Shown piece after piece: positions 1-4,575 of a DNA stretch of 5,083 nt. Origin of the DNA: Lysobacterales bacterium (GTDB lineage Bacteria; Pseudomonadota; Gammaproteobacteria; Xanthomonadales; SZUA-36); NCBI GenBank assembly GCA_021648045.1, contig JAKITM010000135.1, positions 1-5,083 of the forward strand, read 5' to 3'. How positions within the stretch are numbered: the first letter of the stretch is position 1; every line of letters begins with the position of its first letter. The notes under the pieces were generated by a model. It searched no databases and was not told the origin of the DNA. It saw only the letters and a program-made list of their open reading frames with translations. Position numbers and translations under genes: made by a program.

Positions 1-63
1 GGCCTGAATATGTTCTAGCCAATAACGCTGACGCTGGGTCAGCGAGGGAATCATTTTTTGCAT
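1..63 (-). CDS. tnpA: IS66-type accessory protein TnpA-like, N-terminal 21 codons (partial)
   Basis: Only the first 21 codons lie in the window; the gene continues past the left edge. The peptide starts MQKMIPSLTQRQRYW and continues LEHIQA. This resembles the N-terminus of the small TnpA-like accessory proteins of some IS66 elements, which often open with an LTxxQRxWLEH-type segment before a helix-turn-helix region. TnpA is required, with TnpB and the TnpC transposase, for transposition in this family, probably through DNA binding. The ATG at 63 is preceded on the minus strand by AGGAG about nine bases upstream, a good ribosome binding site. About 80 bases further upstream is a GTAA-type IS66 terminus (146), which fits tnpA being the first gene inside the element. 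The assignment rests on a short peptide plus the terminus, so the family call is probable and not certain. Confidence 0.68.
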   Translation of the reverse strand, partial: MQKMIPSLTQRQRYWLEHIQA

Positions 64-146
64 TGCTTATTGCTCCTAGTTCATCAGAAGCATAGAGTGA
101 CTGAAAATCGTTCAGGAAAACAGGGTGGGGTTTACTTTGCGCTTAC
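1..146 (-). mobile_element. IS66-family insertion sequence, one terminus (partial)
   Basis: Read on the minus strand from 146, the sequence begins GTAAGCGCAAAGTAAACC. IS66 elements characteristically end in GTAA, and GTAAGCG-type ends are common among them. The tnpA-like start codon follows 83 bases inside this end, so the terminus and the gene support each other. The element extends leftward out of the window, so its other inverted repeat and the expected 8-bp target duplication cannot be checked. If the boundary is right, the flanking candidate duplication is the eight bases at 147-154 (GAAACAAT). The exact boundary base is inferred from the GTAA rule. Confidence 0.65.
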
Positions 147-257
147 GAAACAATAGCTACTAATACTTCTTAATAAACCCTATGCTTGCTATTCACAGGC
201 GCAACCTCAACCAATGTTAATGATTTTAGAGCGATTTTGATAAGGTAATTTAATTTA

Positions 258-1004
258 ATGATAAGATTGATGATTATTCCACTTTCCATTTTGGGCTTTT
301 CTCAAAATAGTCTTGCGCAAGATGCAAATTATTCCCCTCGTACCTATCAAACCAGTTTTGAATCTATTGATGATTTTAAGGGTTTTTATATTACCCCACA
401 AAGATTTGAGGATAAAACTTTTCATGAGCAATCAACTCAAAGAGTTCGCAGCGGCAAATTTGCGCATAAGGGAGTTATTTTAGGGCAAAAACCGCCAAGT
501 ACAAGAGTTACAAATAATAATCACAGGGGTTATCCAACTATTCAGCTCTATAAATTAGAAGGTAGGGCTTTTAAAACTCCAGCTAAAATTGAATTTTGGG
601 TTTGGCTGGATATGAAATTTAAGAAGGACGAGTGGTTTAGCTTTGCAACAATAGATCATACTAGATCTGATACTTGGGATCCCGTGTTAGTCAACTTAAG
701 CGATGAGGGAATTGTACATCTTATGCATGTGCCAAAAAACGCACAAAGCGAATATACTTTCCAAACGAAAACCATAAAATTCCCTATGCGTCAATGGGTA
801 AAACTAAGCATTGAAATTCACTTTGATAAGCAAAACGGATATGCAAAAGCCTGGCAAAACGATCAACTAGTTTCAAGTGCCGTTGTTAAAAAGGGCAACG
901 GACTTTTAACACAAGCCCATTTCGGTCTTTATGCTCCCCCATCTATGACAAGTGGTGTCGTATATAATGACGATCTAAAAATAACAGAATTACCTAACCA
1001 ATGA
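258..1004 (+). CDS. Secreted protein with probable concanavalin A-like (jelly-roll) lectin/glucanase fold
   Basis: This 248-residue protein begins with a likely signal peptide: one Arg, a hydrophobic run from residue 4 to 14 and a cleavage site after Ser-Leu-Ala at 18-20. The rest alternates aromatic-rich beta-strand-like segments: FESIDDF (34-40), YPTIQLYK (92-99), IEFWVWLDMKF (111-121), a W-V-K-L-S-I-E-I-H-F strand followed by NGYAKAWQNDQ (about 178-202), and HFGLYAPP to VVYNDDLKI at 221-242. This strand pattern, with a late W-DG/ND turn and a closing aromatic-Asp strand, is typical of LamG-, heparin-lyase- and alginate-lyase-like folds. I cannot assign a family or catalytic residues. A periplasmic or extracellular carbohydrate-binding or lyase-like role is inference. 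The ATG at 258 has AAGG at 243-246 with a long 11-base spacing; ATG at 270 is an alternative that would shorten the signal peptide. The gene is clearly AT-richer than rpsL and stands alone beside an IS end, which suggests acquisition. Confidence 0.75.
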   Translation: MIRLMIIPLSILGFSQNSLAQDANYSPRTYQTSFESIDDFKGFYITPQRFEDKTFHEQSTQRVRSGKFAHKGVILGQKPPSTRVTNNNHRGYPTIQLYKLEGRAFKTPAKIEFWVWLDMKFKKDEWFSFATIDHTRSDTWDPVLVNLSDEGIVHLMHVPKNAQSEYTFQTKTIKFPMRQWVKLSIEIHFDKQNGYAKAWQNDQLVSSAVVKKGNGLLTQAHFGLYAPPSMTSGVVYNDDLKITELPNQ

Positions 1005-1012
1005 CAATGAAA

Positions 1013-1135
1013 TTATTTCTTCACCAAATATTTTACTAAGGCGGCTATTGCTAATGTTGTTAGTAGCAAAATTAGCAACATTGAAATGCCGCCAAACCAC
1101 ATGCCAGAGCCGTTCATCATTTCACTATACTCCAT
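1013..1135 (-). CDS. Small Met-rich single-span membrane protein (40 aa)
   Basis: This complete minus-strand frame of 40 codons plus TAA encodes a short N-terminus with several Met residues (MEYSEMMNGSGMWFGG, 1-16), one strong hydrophobic helix (17-34, LLILLLTTLAIAALV) and a basic end with three Lys (35, 39, 40). That pattern predicts an inner-membrane protein with its N-terminus outside and C-terminus in the cytoplasm. Met/Gly-rich mini-membrane proteins of this type, ending in AIAALVKYL-like sequence, are in my recollection frequent near copper and heavy-metal genes. That is a family resemblance and not a search result. The gene ends 8 bases from the convergent gene stop at 1004. AAGAGA upstream of the ATG at 1135 is a modest ribosome binding site. 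The window also carries a DUF411 copper protein on the same strand, but the two are separated by other genes. Confidence 0.62.
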   Translation of the reverse strand: MEYSEMMNGSGMWFGGISMLLILLLTTLAIAALVKYLVKK

Positions 1136-1201
1136 AATGTTCTCTTTTGATTTTCAAATAATTTAATGCTATTCGTGTCTGTCCCGAAACTAACGCCGAT
1201 C

Positions 1202-1232
1202 TTGAACAGCTCGTTCAAAAGCTCGATATAAT
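1202..1232 (+). promoter_or_regulatory. Promoter of the toxin-antitoxin operon
   Basis: A perfect -10 box, TATAAT, lies at 1227-1232. TTGAAC at 1202-1207 is a candidate -35 box with a 19-base spacer, somewhat longer than optimal. The -35 box is one arm of an inverted repeat TTGAAC-N5-GTTCAA (1202-1218), and AGCTCG occurs twice, 12 bases apart (1208 and 1220), so the spacer itself may bind a regulator. The -10 box runs directly into the palindrome at 1231-1242. Confidence 0.6.
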
Positions 1233-1249
1233 GTTGCAACATGCAACAT
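1231..1249 (+). promoter_or_regulatory. Candidate autoregulatory operator of the toxin-antitoxin operon
   Basis: ATGTTGCAACAT (1231-1242) is a perfect 12-bp palindrome overlapping the last bases of the -10 box. It is followed at once by a second copy of its right half, GCAACAT (1243-1249), giving three half-sites in 19 bases. Binding there would block transcription start. In type II toxin-antitoxin operons the antitoxin commonly represses its own promoter through such sites. That the ParD-like protein binds here is inference. A second AT-rich symmetric patch (ATGCAT at 1261-1266, CATATG at 1267-1272) follows in the leader. Confidence 0.55.
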
Positions 1250-1300
1250 ATTGACGCATAATGCATCATATGAATATACGAATTCGCAAAGGAGCTGAAA

Positions 1301-1696
1301 ATGCCGCATCCAATACGATTAGATGATCGCTTAGTACGAGAGGCCGAAGCCGCAGCACAAAGTCAAAGCCGAACTACCCCACTGCAAATTAAGTTCTGGG
1401 CTGATCTTGGAAAGCGGGTTGCCGAGTCTACTAGTAGTTCTGATATTGAAGCTATTATGAGTGGATATGTCATTATTAAAGCAGAAGCACTGCCCACAAA
1501 AGCAATTGAACCAGCTGATGTCTTTAAAATGGTAAGCAAGCGCCGTGCAGATAGCAGTTTGTCCACTTCTGTAAGTGCGGCAAAAGTGCGCTATGAAGCC
1601 AGTGCGTCTGATTCAGGCTTGCTGGTTAAAATACAGGCTGATGGTAAGCGACAATCCGGGTATTTTAAAGACGGAGAGTTTGTATTAGCCAAGTGA
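1301..1696 (+). CDS. ParD-like antitoxin of a type II toxin-antitoxin system
   Basis: This is a 131-residue protein. Residues 3-37 (HPIRLDDRLVREAEAAAQ, then a Q-I-K-F-W-A-D-L-G-K segment) match the short DNA-binding region of the ParD-like antitoxin family: an RLDDxLVxEA strand-helix followed by an Ixx(W)AxxGK helix. The C-terminal part (about 96-128) has the family's VRYEASxxxxGLLVKIQxDGKRxxGxFxxGEFV pattern, a small beta domain that in related pairs probably contacts the toxin. The ATG at 1301 has a strong AAAGGAG at 1288-1294 with a 6-base gap, so the start is secure. The stop overlaps the start of the downstream kinase gene by four bases (GTGA), so translation is probably coupled and the proteins made in a controlled ratio. 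The antitoxin should neutralise the kinase and probably represses the operon through the palindrome at 1231-1249 (inference). Confidence 0.85.
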   Translation: MPHPIRLDDRLVREAEAAAQSQSRTTPLQIKFWADLGKRVAESTSSSDIEAIMSGYVIIKAEALPTKAIEPADVFKMVSKRRADSSLSTSVSAAKVRYEASASDSGLLVKIQADGKRQSGYFKDGEFVLAK

Positions 1697-2274
1697 AGCA
1701 AGGCAGGCCGCAGTTATGGGTGTTGGCTGGTGGTAATGGTGCTGGGAAAACCACTTTTTACCGCGAGTTTCTGAAACCCTTGGGGGTAAAGTTTGTCAAC
1801 GCAGATATAGTTGCAGAAAGTCTTAATAGAAAAAAGGATAGCAGCTACCTGGCAAGCCAAATTGTCGCTCAATTACGCAAAAACCTTTTAGCTCGGGGTG
1901 TTTCGTTCTGTTTTGAAATAGTATTTTCCCACCCTTCAAAGATTGATTTTGTGGCCTCAGCGAAAGCGCAGGGGTATGAGGTAATTCTGGTGTTTATTCA
2001 TCTGCAATCAGTACAGCTCAATCAGGCCCGGGTTGCACAACGAGTTGAGACCGGTGGTCATGATGTTCCGGTAGAAAAAATTAAAACTCGCATACCAAGA
2101 ACACTGAAGCATACCCGTACAGCGATTCAACTGGTGGATCAGGTAAAGATATACGATAACTCATCACTAGCCCAACCGTTTCAAGAAGTTGCTTGTCTTG
2201 TAAACAATCAACTTGCAAGTAGGCTGGAAACCTTGCCTGATTGGGCCACTGAGCTACTTCAAGATACCCTGTGA
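1693..2274 (+). CDS. Zeta-type toxin, P-loop kinase
   Basis: This 193-residue P-loop kinase of the zeta toxin superfamily has Walker A GGNGAGKTT at 13-21 after a hydrophobic strand (LWVLA), NAD at 36-38 (Asp38 is a candidate substrate-site or base residue), FEIVFSHPSK at 74-83 in place of the usual ET-x-LS segment, and the hallmark RVETGGHDVPVEKIKTR at 117-133, which carries the arginines expected around the phosphates. Characterised zeta/PezT toxins phosphorylate the 3' hydroxyl of UDP-N-acetylglucosamine and block cell-wall synthesis. Whether this shorter member uses that substrate is unknown. The start is GTG at 1693, inside the antitoxin stop (GTGA), with no strong ribosome binding site of its own, which supports translational coupling. 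The protein is near the compact size of this subgroup and appears intact. It ends 42 bases from the convergent methyltransferase gene. Confidence 0.85.
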   Translation: MKQGRPQLWVLAGGNGAGKTTFYREFLKPLGVKFVNADIVAESLNRKKDSSYLASQIVAQLRKNLLARGVSFCFEIVFSHPSKIDFVASAKAQGYEVILVFIHLQSVQLNQARVAQRVETGGHDVPVEKIKTRIPRTLKHTRTAIQLVDQVKIYDNSSLAQPFQEVACLVNNQLASRLETLPDWATELLQDTL

Positions 2275-2316
2275 GTGTTGTGGTCTCCTAGCATTGGGAG
2301 TTCCGAGTTTAAGTGC

Positions 2317-3360
2317 TTATTGTCTGACGCAAAATTGGGGTGTGAGGTGGCCTGGTTTTCTGGTCACAACTTCTTCAACACAAAGTGATGCAACCATTTG
2401 TGTGGGTGTTATTATCCCCGCGCTTATAAGCTCAACATCTGTTTTGTGGATACGATCAATAAAATCCCTATCCCAATCGGCATCACTATTAAAGTTGTGA
2501 CCAAATGCCCGATCAATAAATACCATGATGATATTGGCGAAAGGTAGAAACAGATCGAAATTAAAACGCTTTATCAGCAGAGGTAAAATATCTTGAGAGC
2601 GAATTCCCTCGAAGCCCTCGGTCGAGCAGTCATGGTCAAGAAAATGCGCTTCATATCGTTTTAATATTTGGTTGTATTTATACGATTCGGGCATTTCATC
2701 CCAAAATGGTATTAATTCAGCCATCGCTTCAGGCCACCGTTGGTGGCCATTTCGTCCAATCATGTCAGATACCATAAAACGACCATTAGGCACTAAAGAT
2801 GATGCAATAGCAGCAAATAGCCCCTCAAGATTGACTACATGGTGGAGGCTTTGGTTGGCAATCACGATGTCATATTTACCATCTGGTATCCAGTTGTTAA
2901 AATCACCTATTACCTGAGTAATGTATTTATCAACATTATTCTCTTTGCTGTAAGCTTTTCCTCTGGTAAGCATATTCTCATTAATATCCAGACACTCAAT
3001 CGTAAAATTATGAATGCCTTCATGAATAAGGTGTTGTGCTATGTAAGTTTCAACATCACAGTTACCCGCGCCGATACTTATCATGCGAATAGTTTTTGTA
3101 CCTGAAATATTGGCATAGCGGACAATTTCTTTGAAGAAGAAATGCTCAGGTGTAGCAAAGCCAAATTCTCTGAATACGGGTATAAGGTGGGTATCTGCCC
3201 AGTATCTGAAGATTGCAGGTAGGTCGGATACATTTTCACAGTCTTTATAAACTGCCTTCTCTTTTTCAAGTCGTTGTTTGTACTCTGCAGTAGATAAATT
3301 CAGTTTCTGGTTGCGAAATTTACCAATTAGTTGCTTATAACGATCTATGAAATATGACAT
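2317..3360 (-). CDS. Class I SAM-dependent methyltransferase, substrate unknown
   Basis: This 347-residue protein has an N-terminal helical region (1-85) with a charged stretch, then a Rossmann methyltransferase domain. Motif I is ISIGAGNCDVE (94-104), the acidic post-I residue is in ECLDINENML (122-131, Asp125 probably binds the ribose of SAM), GDF at 152-154 fits motif III-like contacts, and YDIVIANQSLHHV (163-175) and LVPNGRFMVSDMIG (189-202) complete the core. A further 145 residues with several aromatic-rich helices form a C-terminal extension that may bind substrate. The overall shape recalls small-molecule or glycan methyltransferases, but no substrate can be named. An in-frame TAA directly precedes the ATG at 3360, so the start is fixed. 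The Shine-Dalgarno AGGGA lies 13 bases upstream in the loop of a small hairpin. The gene follows the DUF411 gene by 86 bases on the same strand, so co-transcription is possible. Confidence 0.85.
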   Translation of the reverse strand: MSYFIDRYKQLIGKFRNQKLNLSTAEYKQRLEKEKAVYKDCENVSDLPAIFRYWADTHLIPVFREFGFATPEHFFFKEIVRYANISGTKTIRMISIGAGNCDVETYIAQHLIHEGIHNFTIECLDINENMLTRGKAYSKENNVDKYITQVIGDFNNWIPDGKYDIVIANQSLHHVVNLEGLFAAIASSLVPNGRFMVSDMIGRNGHQRWPEAMAELIPFWDEMPESYKYNQILKRYEAHFLDHDCSTEGFEGIRSQDILPLLIKRFNFDLFLPFANIIMVFIDRAFGHNFNSDADWDRDFIDRIHKTDVELISAGIITPTQMVASLCVEEVVTRKPGHLTPQFCVRQ

Positions 3361-3367
3361 TTAAAAA

Positions 3368-3383
3368 GAACTTTCCCTAGTTC
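3368..3383 (-). promoter_or_regulatory. Hairpin presenting the methyltransferase ribosome binding site
   Basis: On the minus strand GAACT (3383-3379) and AGTTC (3372-3368) can pair around the loop AGGGAA, which contains the only Shine-Dalgarno-like sequence upstream of the ATG at 3360. A run of five T follows the hairpin. The linear spacing from AGGGA to ATG is 13 bases, too long for strong initiation, so the fold may set the distance or expose the site. A five-pair stem is weak, so the role is speculative. Confidence 0.3.
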
Positions 3384-3403
3384 GGTATAACTACTAAGCG
3401 ATG

Positions 3404-3427
3404 GGCTGGAGAGTCAAATCTCCAGCC
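3404..3427. other. Perfect 9-bp inverted repeat between the DUF411 and methyltransferase genes
   Basis: GGCTGGAGA (3404-3412) and TCTCCAGCC (3419-3427) pair perfectly around GTCAAA. This is the strongest simple hairpin in the window and lies 19 bases downstream of the DUF411 stop. It has no T-run on either side, so it is not a classical intrinsic terminator. It could protect the DUF411 transcript end, act as a processing or attenuation site between the two genes, or bind a protein as DNA. Confidence 0.6.
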
Positions 3428-3446
3428 ACATATCATTGGCTCAAGT

Positions 3447-3941
3447 TTAGTAACTAGTATATACCGTGGTTTTTCCTTCCTTGTCGAATAACAGCACATT
3501 GTAACCTTTAGGCTGTTCATCCACTGGCTGCATTCCGGGGGAGTGGCGGGGCATTCCGGGTGCGGTAAGACCAGCGGCTTTAGGTTTTTCTTTGAGTAAG
3601 CGGCGTACATCAGCTGCCGGTACATGTCCTTCAATAATATAACCGCCAATGGTTCCGGTATGGCAGGAAGCAAGGTGTGGTTGCAGGCCAAATGATTGTT
3701 TAACGCTGTTCATATCATCTGAACTATGTACGCTTACCGTAAAGCCATCTTTCTCAAGAGTTTCTACCCACTTATGGCAACATCCGCAGGTGGGTGAGCT
3801 GTAAACCGTCATTTCCAGCGCGTCTTTTATCGGGGTAGCACTTGTTTCTGCGGCAACGGCTTGTGTGGAAATTCCAGTACTGATTAAAAATAACAGGCTG
3901 CTGATAATAAGTACCTTTGATTTGATCTGTTTGCTACTCAT
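3447..3941 (-). CDS. Exported DUF411 (CopG-type) copper-binding protein
   Basis: This 164-residue protein has a signal peptide (basic SSKQIKSK, hydrophobic 10-24, cleavage likely after Ala-Ala at 30-31) and a mature DUF411 domain. The thioredoxin-like opening is MTVYSSPTCGCCHKW (44-58) with Cys52, Cys54 and Cys55. Then come SCHTG with Cys93-His94, GGYIIEGHVP (99-108, His106) and the family signature GLTAPGMPRHSPGM (124-137). CopG, a DUF411 protein of copper-resistance operons, binds a cysteine-bridged copper cluster with these Cys and His residues; a periplasmic role in copper handling follows from that family. I chose ATG 3941 because AAAGGAG (3959-3953) lies 11 bases upstream and the signal peptide then begins properly. 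The frame stays open to an ATG at 4028, but that would add 29 residues ahead of the signal. No copper efflux pump or regulator gene is visible nearby. Confidence 0.88.
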   Translation of the reverse strand: MSSKQIKSKVLIISSLLFLISTGISTQAVAAETSATPIKDALEMTVYSSPTCGCCHKWVETLEKDGFTVSVHSSDDMNSVKQSFGLQPHLASCHTGTIGGYIIEGHVPAADVRRLLKEKPKAAGLTAPGMPRHSPGMQPVDEQPKGYNVLLFDKEGKTTVYTSY

Positions 3942-3998
3942 TGGGTGGTGTGCTCCTTTAAATATTGAAAGTGTAAGGCTTCGACAGTAATTATCGAG

Positions 3999-4004
3999 AT
4001 TATA
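3999..4004 (-). promoter_or_regulatory. Candidate -10 box for the DUF411 gene
   Basis: On the minus strand a perfect TATAAT lies 58 bases upstream of the chosen DUF411 start. No good -35 hexamer is present at 16-18 bases; TGATTC at 17 bases is the nearest. A missing -35 would fit an activator-dependent promoter, as expected for a copper-inducible gene, but I see no clear CueR- or CusR-type operator. The box is suggestive only. Confidence 0.35.
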
Positions 4005-4115
4005 TCCCTCTAAGCAGTAAAGAATCACTAAAAGGTTTAAATATTTGCCATGACTGTCAGGTTTATTAGTAAGAGGTTAATACCACTGCGGTTAAAAAGA
4101 GAACTGTCATACCGG

Positions 4116-4244
4116 TTACGACCCGGTACCCCGTGAAGATCCGTAAAGTTCCCCATGTATATCGCGGCCCGTTGGCGTAGAAGAATGCACATATAGCAGA
4201 AGCTTCAGTACACCAGCATATATATTATATGGCTGATTGGTCAT
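4116..4244 (-). CDS. Doubtful 42-codon micro-ORF, coupled to the preceding one
   Basis: This frame starts at ATG 4244, which overlaps the stop of the micro-ORF at 4244-4336 (TGATG), and runs 42 codons to TAA. The peptide starts MTNQPYNIYAGVLKLLLYVHSS and then becomes Gly/Ser/Thr rich, with no recognisable domain. The TGATG overlap is the only argument that it is translated. It could equally be part of a decayed gene or chance. Confidence 0.15.
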   Translation of the reverse strand: MTNQPYNIYAGVLKLLLYVHSSTPTGRDIHGELYGSSRGTGS

Positions 4245-4336
4245 CACAATTCCGCCCGCTGCAGTAAGAACCAAGCAAAACCGGTTGTTTTTAAAGGGGC
4301 AAACAACTTATTACGCATTTGCCTAAGGTATTTCAT
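4244..4336 (-). CDS. Doubtful 30-codon micro-ORF with a good ribosome binding site
   Basis: This minus-strand frame starts at ATG 4336 and has AGGAAG eight bases upstream, a good ribosome binding site. The 30-residue peptide is basic at the start (MKYLRQMRNK) with a mildly hydrophobic middle (LFAPLKTTGFAWFLLQ). I recognise no family. It could be a leader peptide, a small membrane-associated peptide or chance. It lies in the long gap between the DUF411 gene and the ribosomal operon. Confidence 0.22.
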   Translation of the reverse strand: MKYLRQMRNKLFAPLKTTGFAWFLLQRAEL

Positions 4337-4365
4337 GAAATCCACTTCCTATTCCTCACAATCAT

Positions 4366-4374
4366 TGTTATACT
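4366..4374 (+). promoter_or_regulatory. Candidate upstream promoter with extended -10 and GC-rich discriminator
   Basis: TGTTATACT (4366-4374) is an extended -10 element (TG-N-TATACT). It is followed by ACGCGCC, a GC-rich discriminator of the kind found at stringently controlled ribosomal and tRNA promoters. No convincing -35 box is visible, which an extended -10 can tolerate. A transcript starting near 4381 would open with a small CCC-TTCG-GGG hairpin (4381-4390) and carry a leader of nearly 290 bases before rpsL. Confidence 0.4.
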
Positions 4375-4474
4375 ACGCGCCCCTTCGGGGTTCTCGGCTT
4401 TTAATGGCGAGGTAATAACTGGAATTTTAGTTTATATACCAGTGATTTAGATTTAAGGCACGAATATTGACGGC

Positions 4475-4490
4475 CCGGCCACAATGCCGG
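4475..4490. repeat. Dyad CCGGC-N6-GCCGG, copy 1
   Basis: CCGGC (4475-4479) and GCCGG (4486-4490) flank CACAAT. The same arms with a different six-base centre recur at 4511-4526. A separate 10-bp palindrome, CGGTATACCG, overlaps the right arm at 4488-4497. The dyad could be a protein-binding site or an RNA hairpin in the long rpsL leader. Confidence 0.5.
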
Positions 4491-4510
4491 TATACCGAAA
4501 TCCGATGTAG

Positions 4511-4526
4511 CCGGCGCGTGGGCCGG
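4511..4526. repeat. Dyad CCGGC-N6-GCCGG, copy 2
   Basis: CCGGC (4511-4515) and GCCGG (4522-4526) flank GCGTGG. The centre is 36 bases from that of copy 1. Identical arms with unrelated loops indicate that the symmetry, and not the whole sequence, is what recurs. Confidence 0.5.
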
Positions 4527-4534
4527 AGTTTCGA

Positions 4535-4575
4535 CAAGCACCTGGAATCCCAGAATAGGGGGATGTGGGTGCTTG
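4535..4575. promoter_or_regulatory. Nested inverted repeat reaching into the rpsL -35 box
   Basis: The outer arms CAAGCACC (4535-4542) and GGTGCTTG (4568-4575) pair over 8 bp, and the inner arms ATCCC (4547-4551) and GGGAT (4560-4564) over 5 bp, giving a long interrupted hairpin. The right outer arm contains the first three bases of the -35 box TTGACA. As DNA this could be a regulator site blocking polymerase; as RNA from an upstream promoter it could pause or terminate transcription, although no T-run follows. Confidence 0.5.

Noticed and set aside
1170..1230. Possible integron attC-like site (AACTAACGCC and nearby TTGAAC/GTTCAA symmetry)
   Set aside because: No paired core sites with the expected arrangement were found, there is no cassette array, and the symmetry is better explained as part of the toxin-antitoxin promoter.
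2275..2316. Terminator between the convergent kinase and methyltransferase genes
   Set aside because: Only a weak CTCC/GGAG pairing is present, with no T-run, so I cannot support a terminator.
2213..2500. A 95-codon plus-strand frame over the end of the kinase gene and the end of the methyltransferase gene
   Set aside because: It overlaps two well-supported genes, lacks a ribosome binding site and shows no domain. It is a shadow frame, as are the plus-strand frames at 2672-2917 and 2839-3105.
3377..3691. A 104-codon minus-strand frame inside the DUF411 gene
   Set aside because: It lies in another frame of a clear DUF411 coding region and has no signal of its own.
3942..4028. N-terminal extension of the DUF411 protein from ATG 4028
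   Set aside because: It would place 29 residues before a normal signal peptide and cross both the TATAAT box and the AAAGGAG ribosome binding site that belong to the shorter start.
4380..4404. Intrinsic terminator at CCC-TTCG-GGG
   Set aside because: The stem is only three to four pairs and is followed by TTCTCGGCTTTT, not a continuous T-run. It lies at the expected start of a transcript and not at the end of a gene.
4050..4560. Degraded 3' end of rpoC upstream of rpsL
   Set aside because: I looked in the plus frames for the conserved RpoC C-terminal segment and found none.
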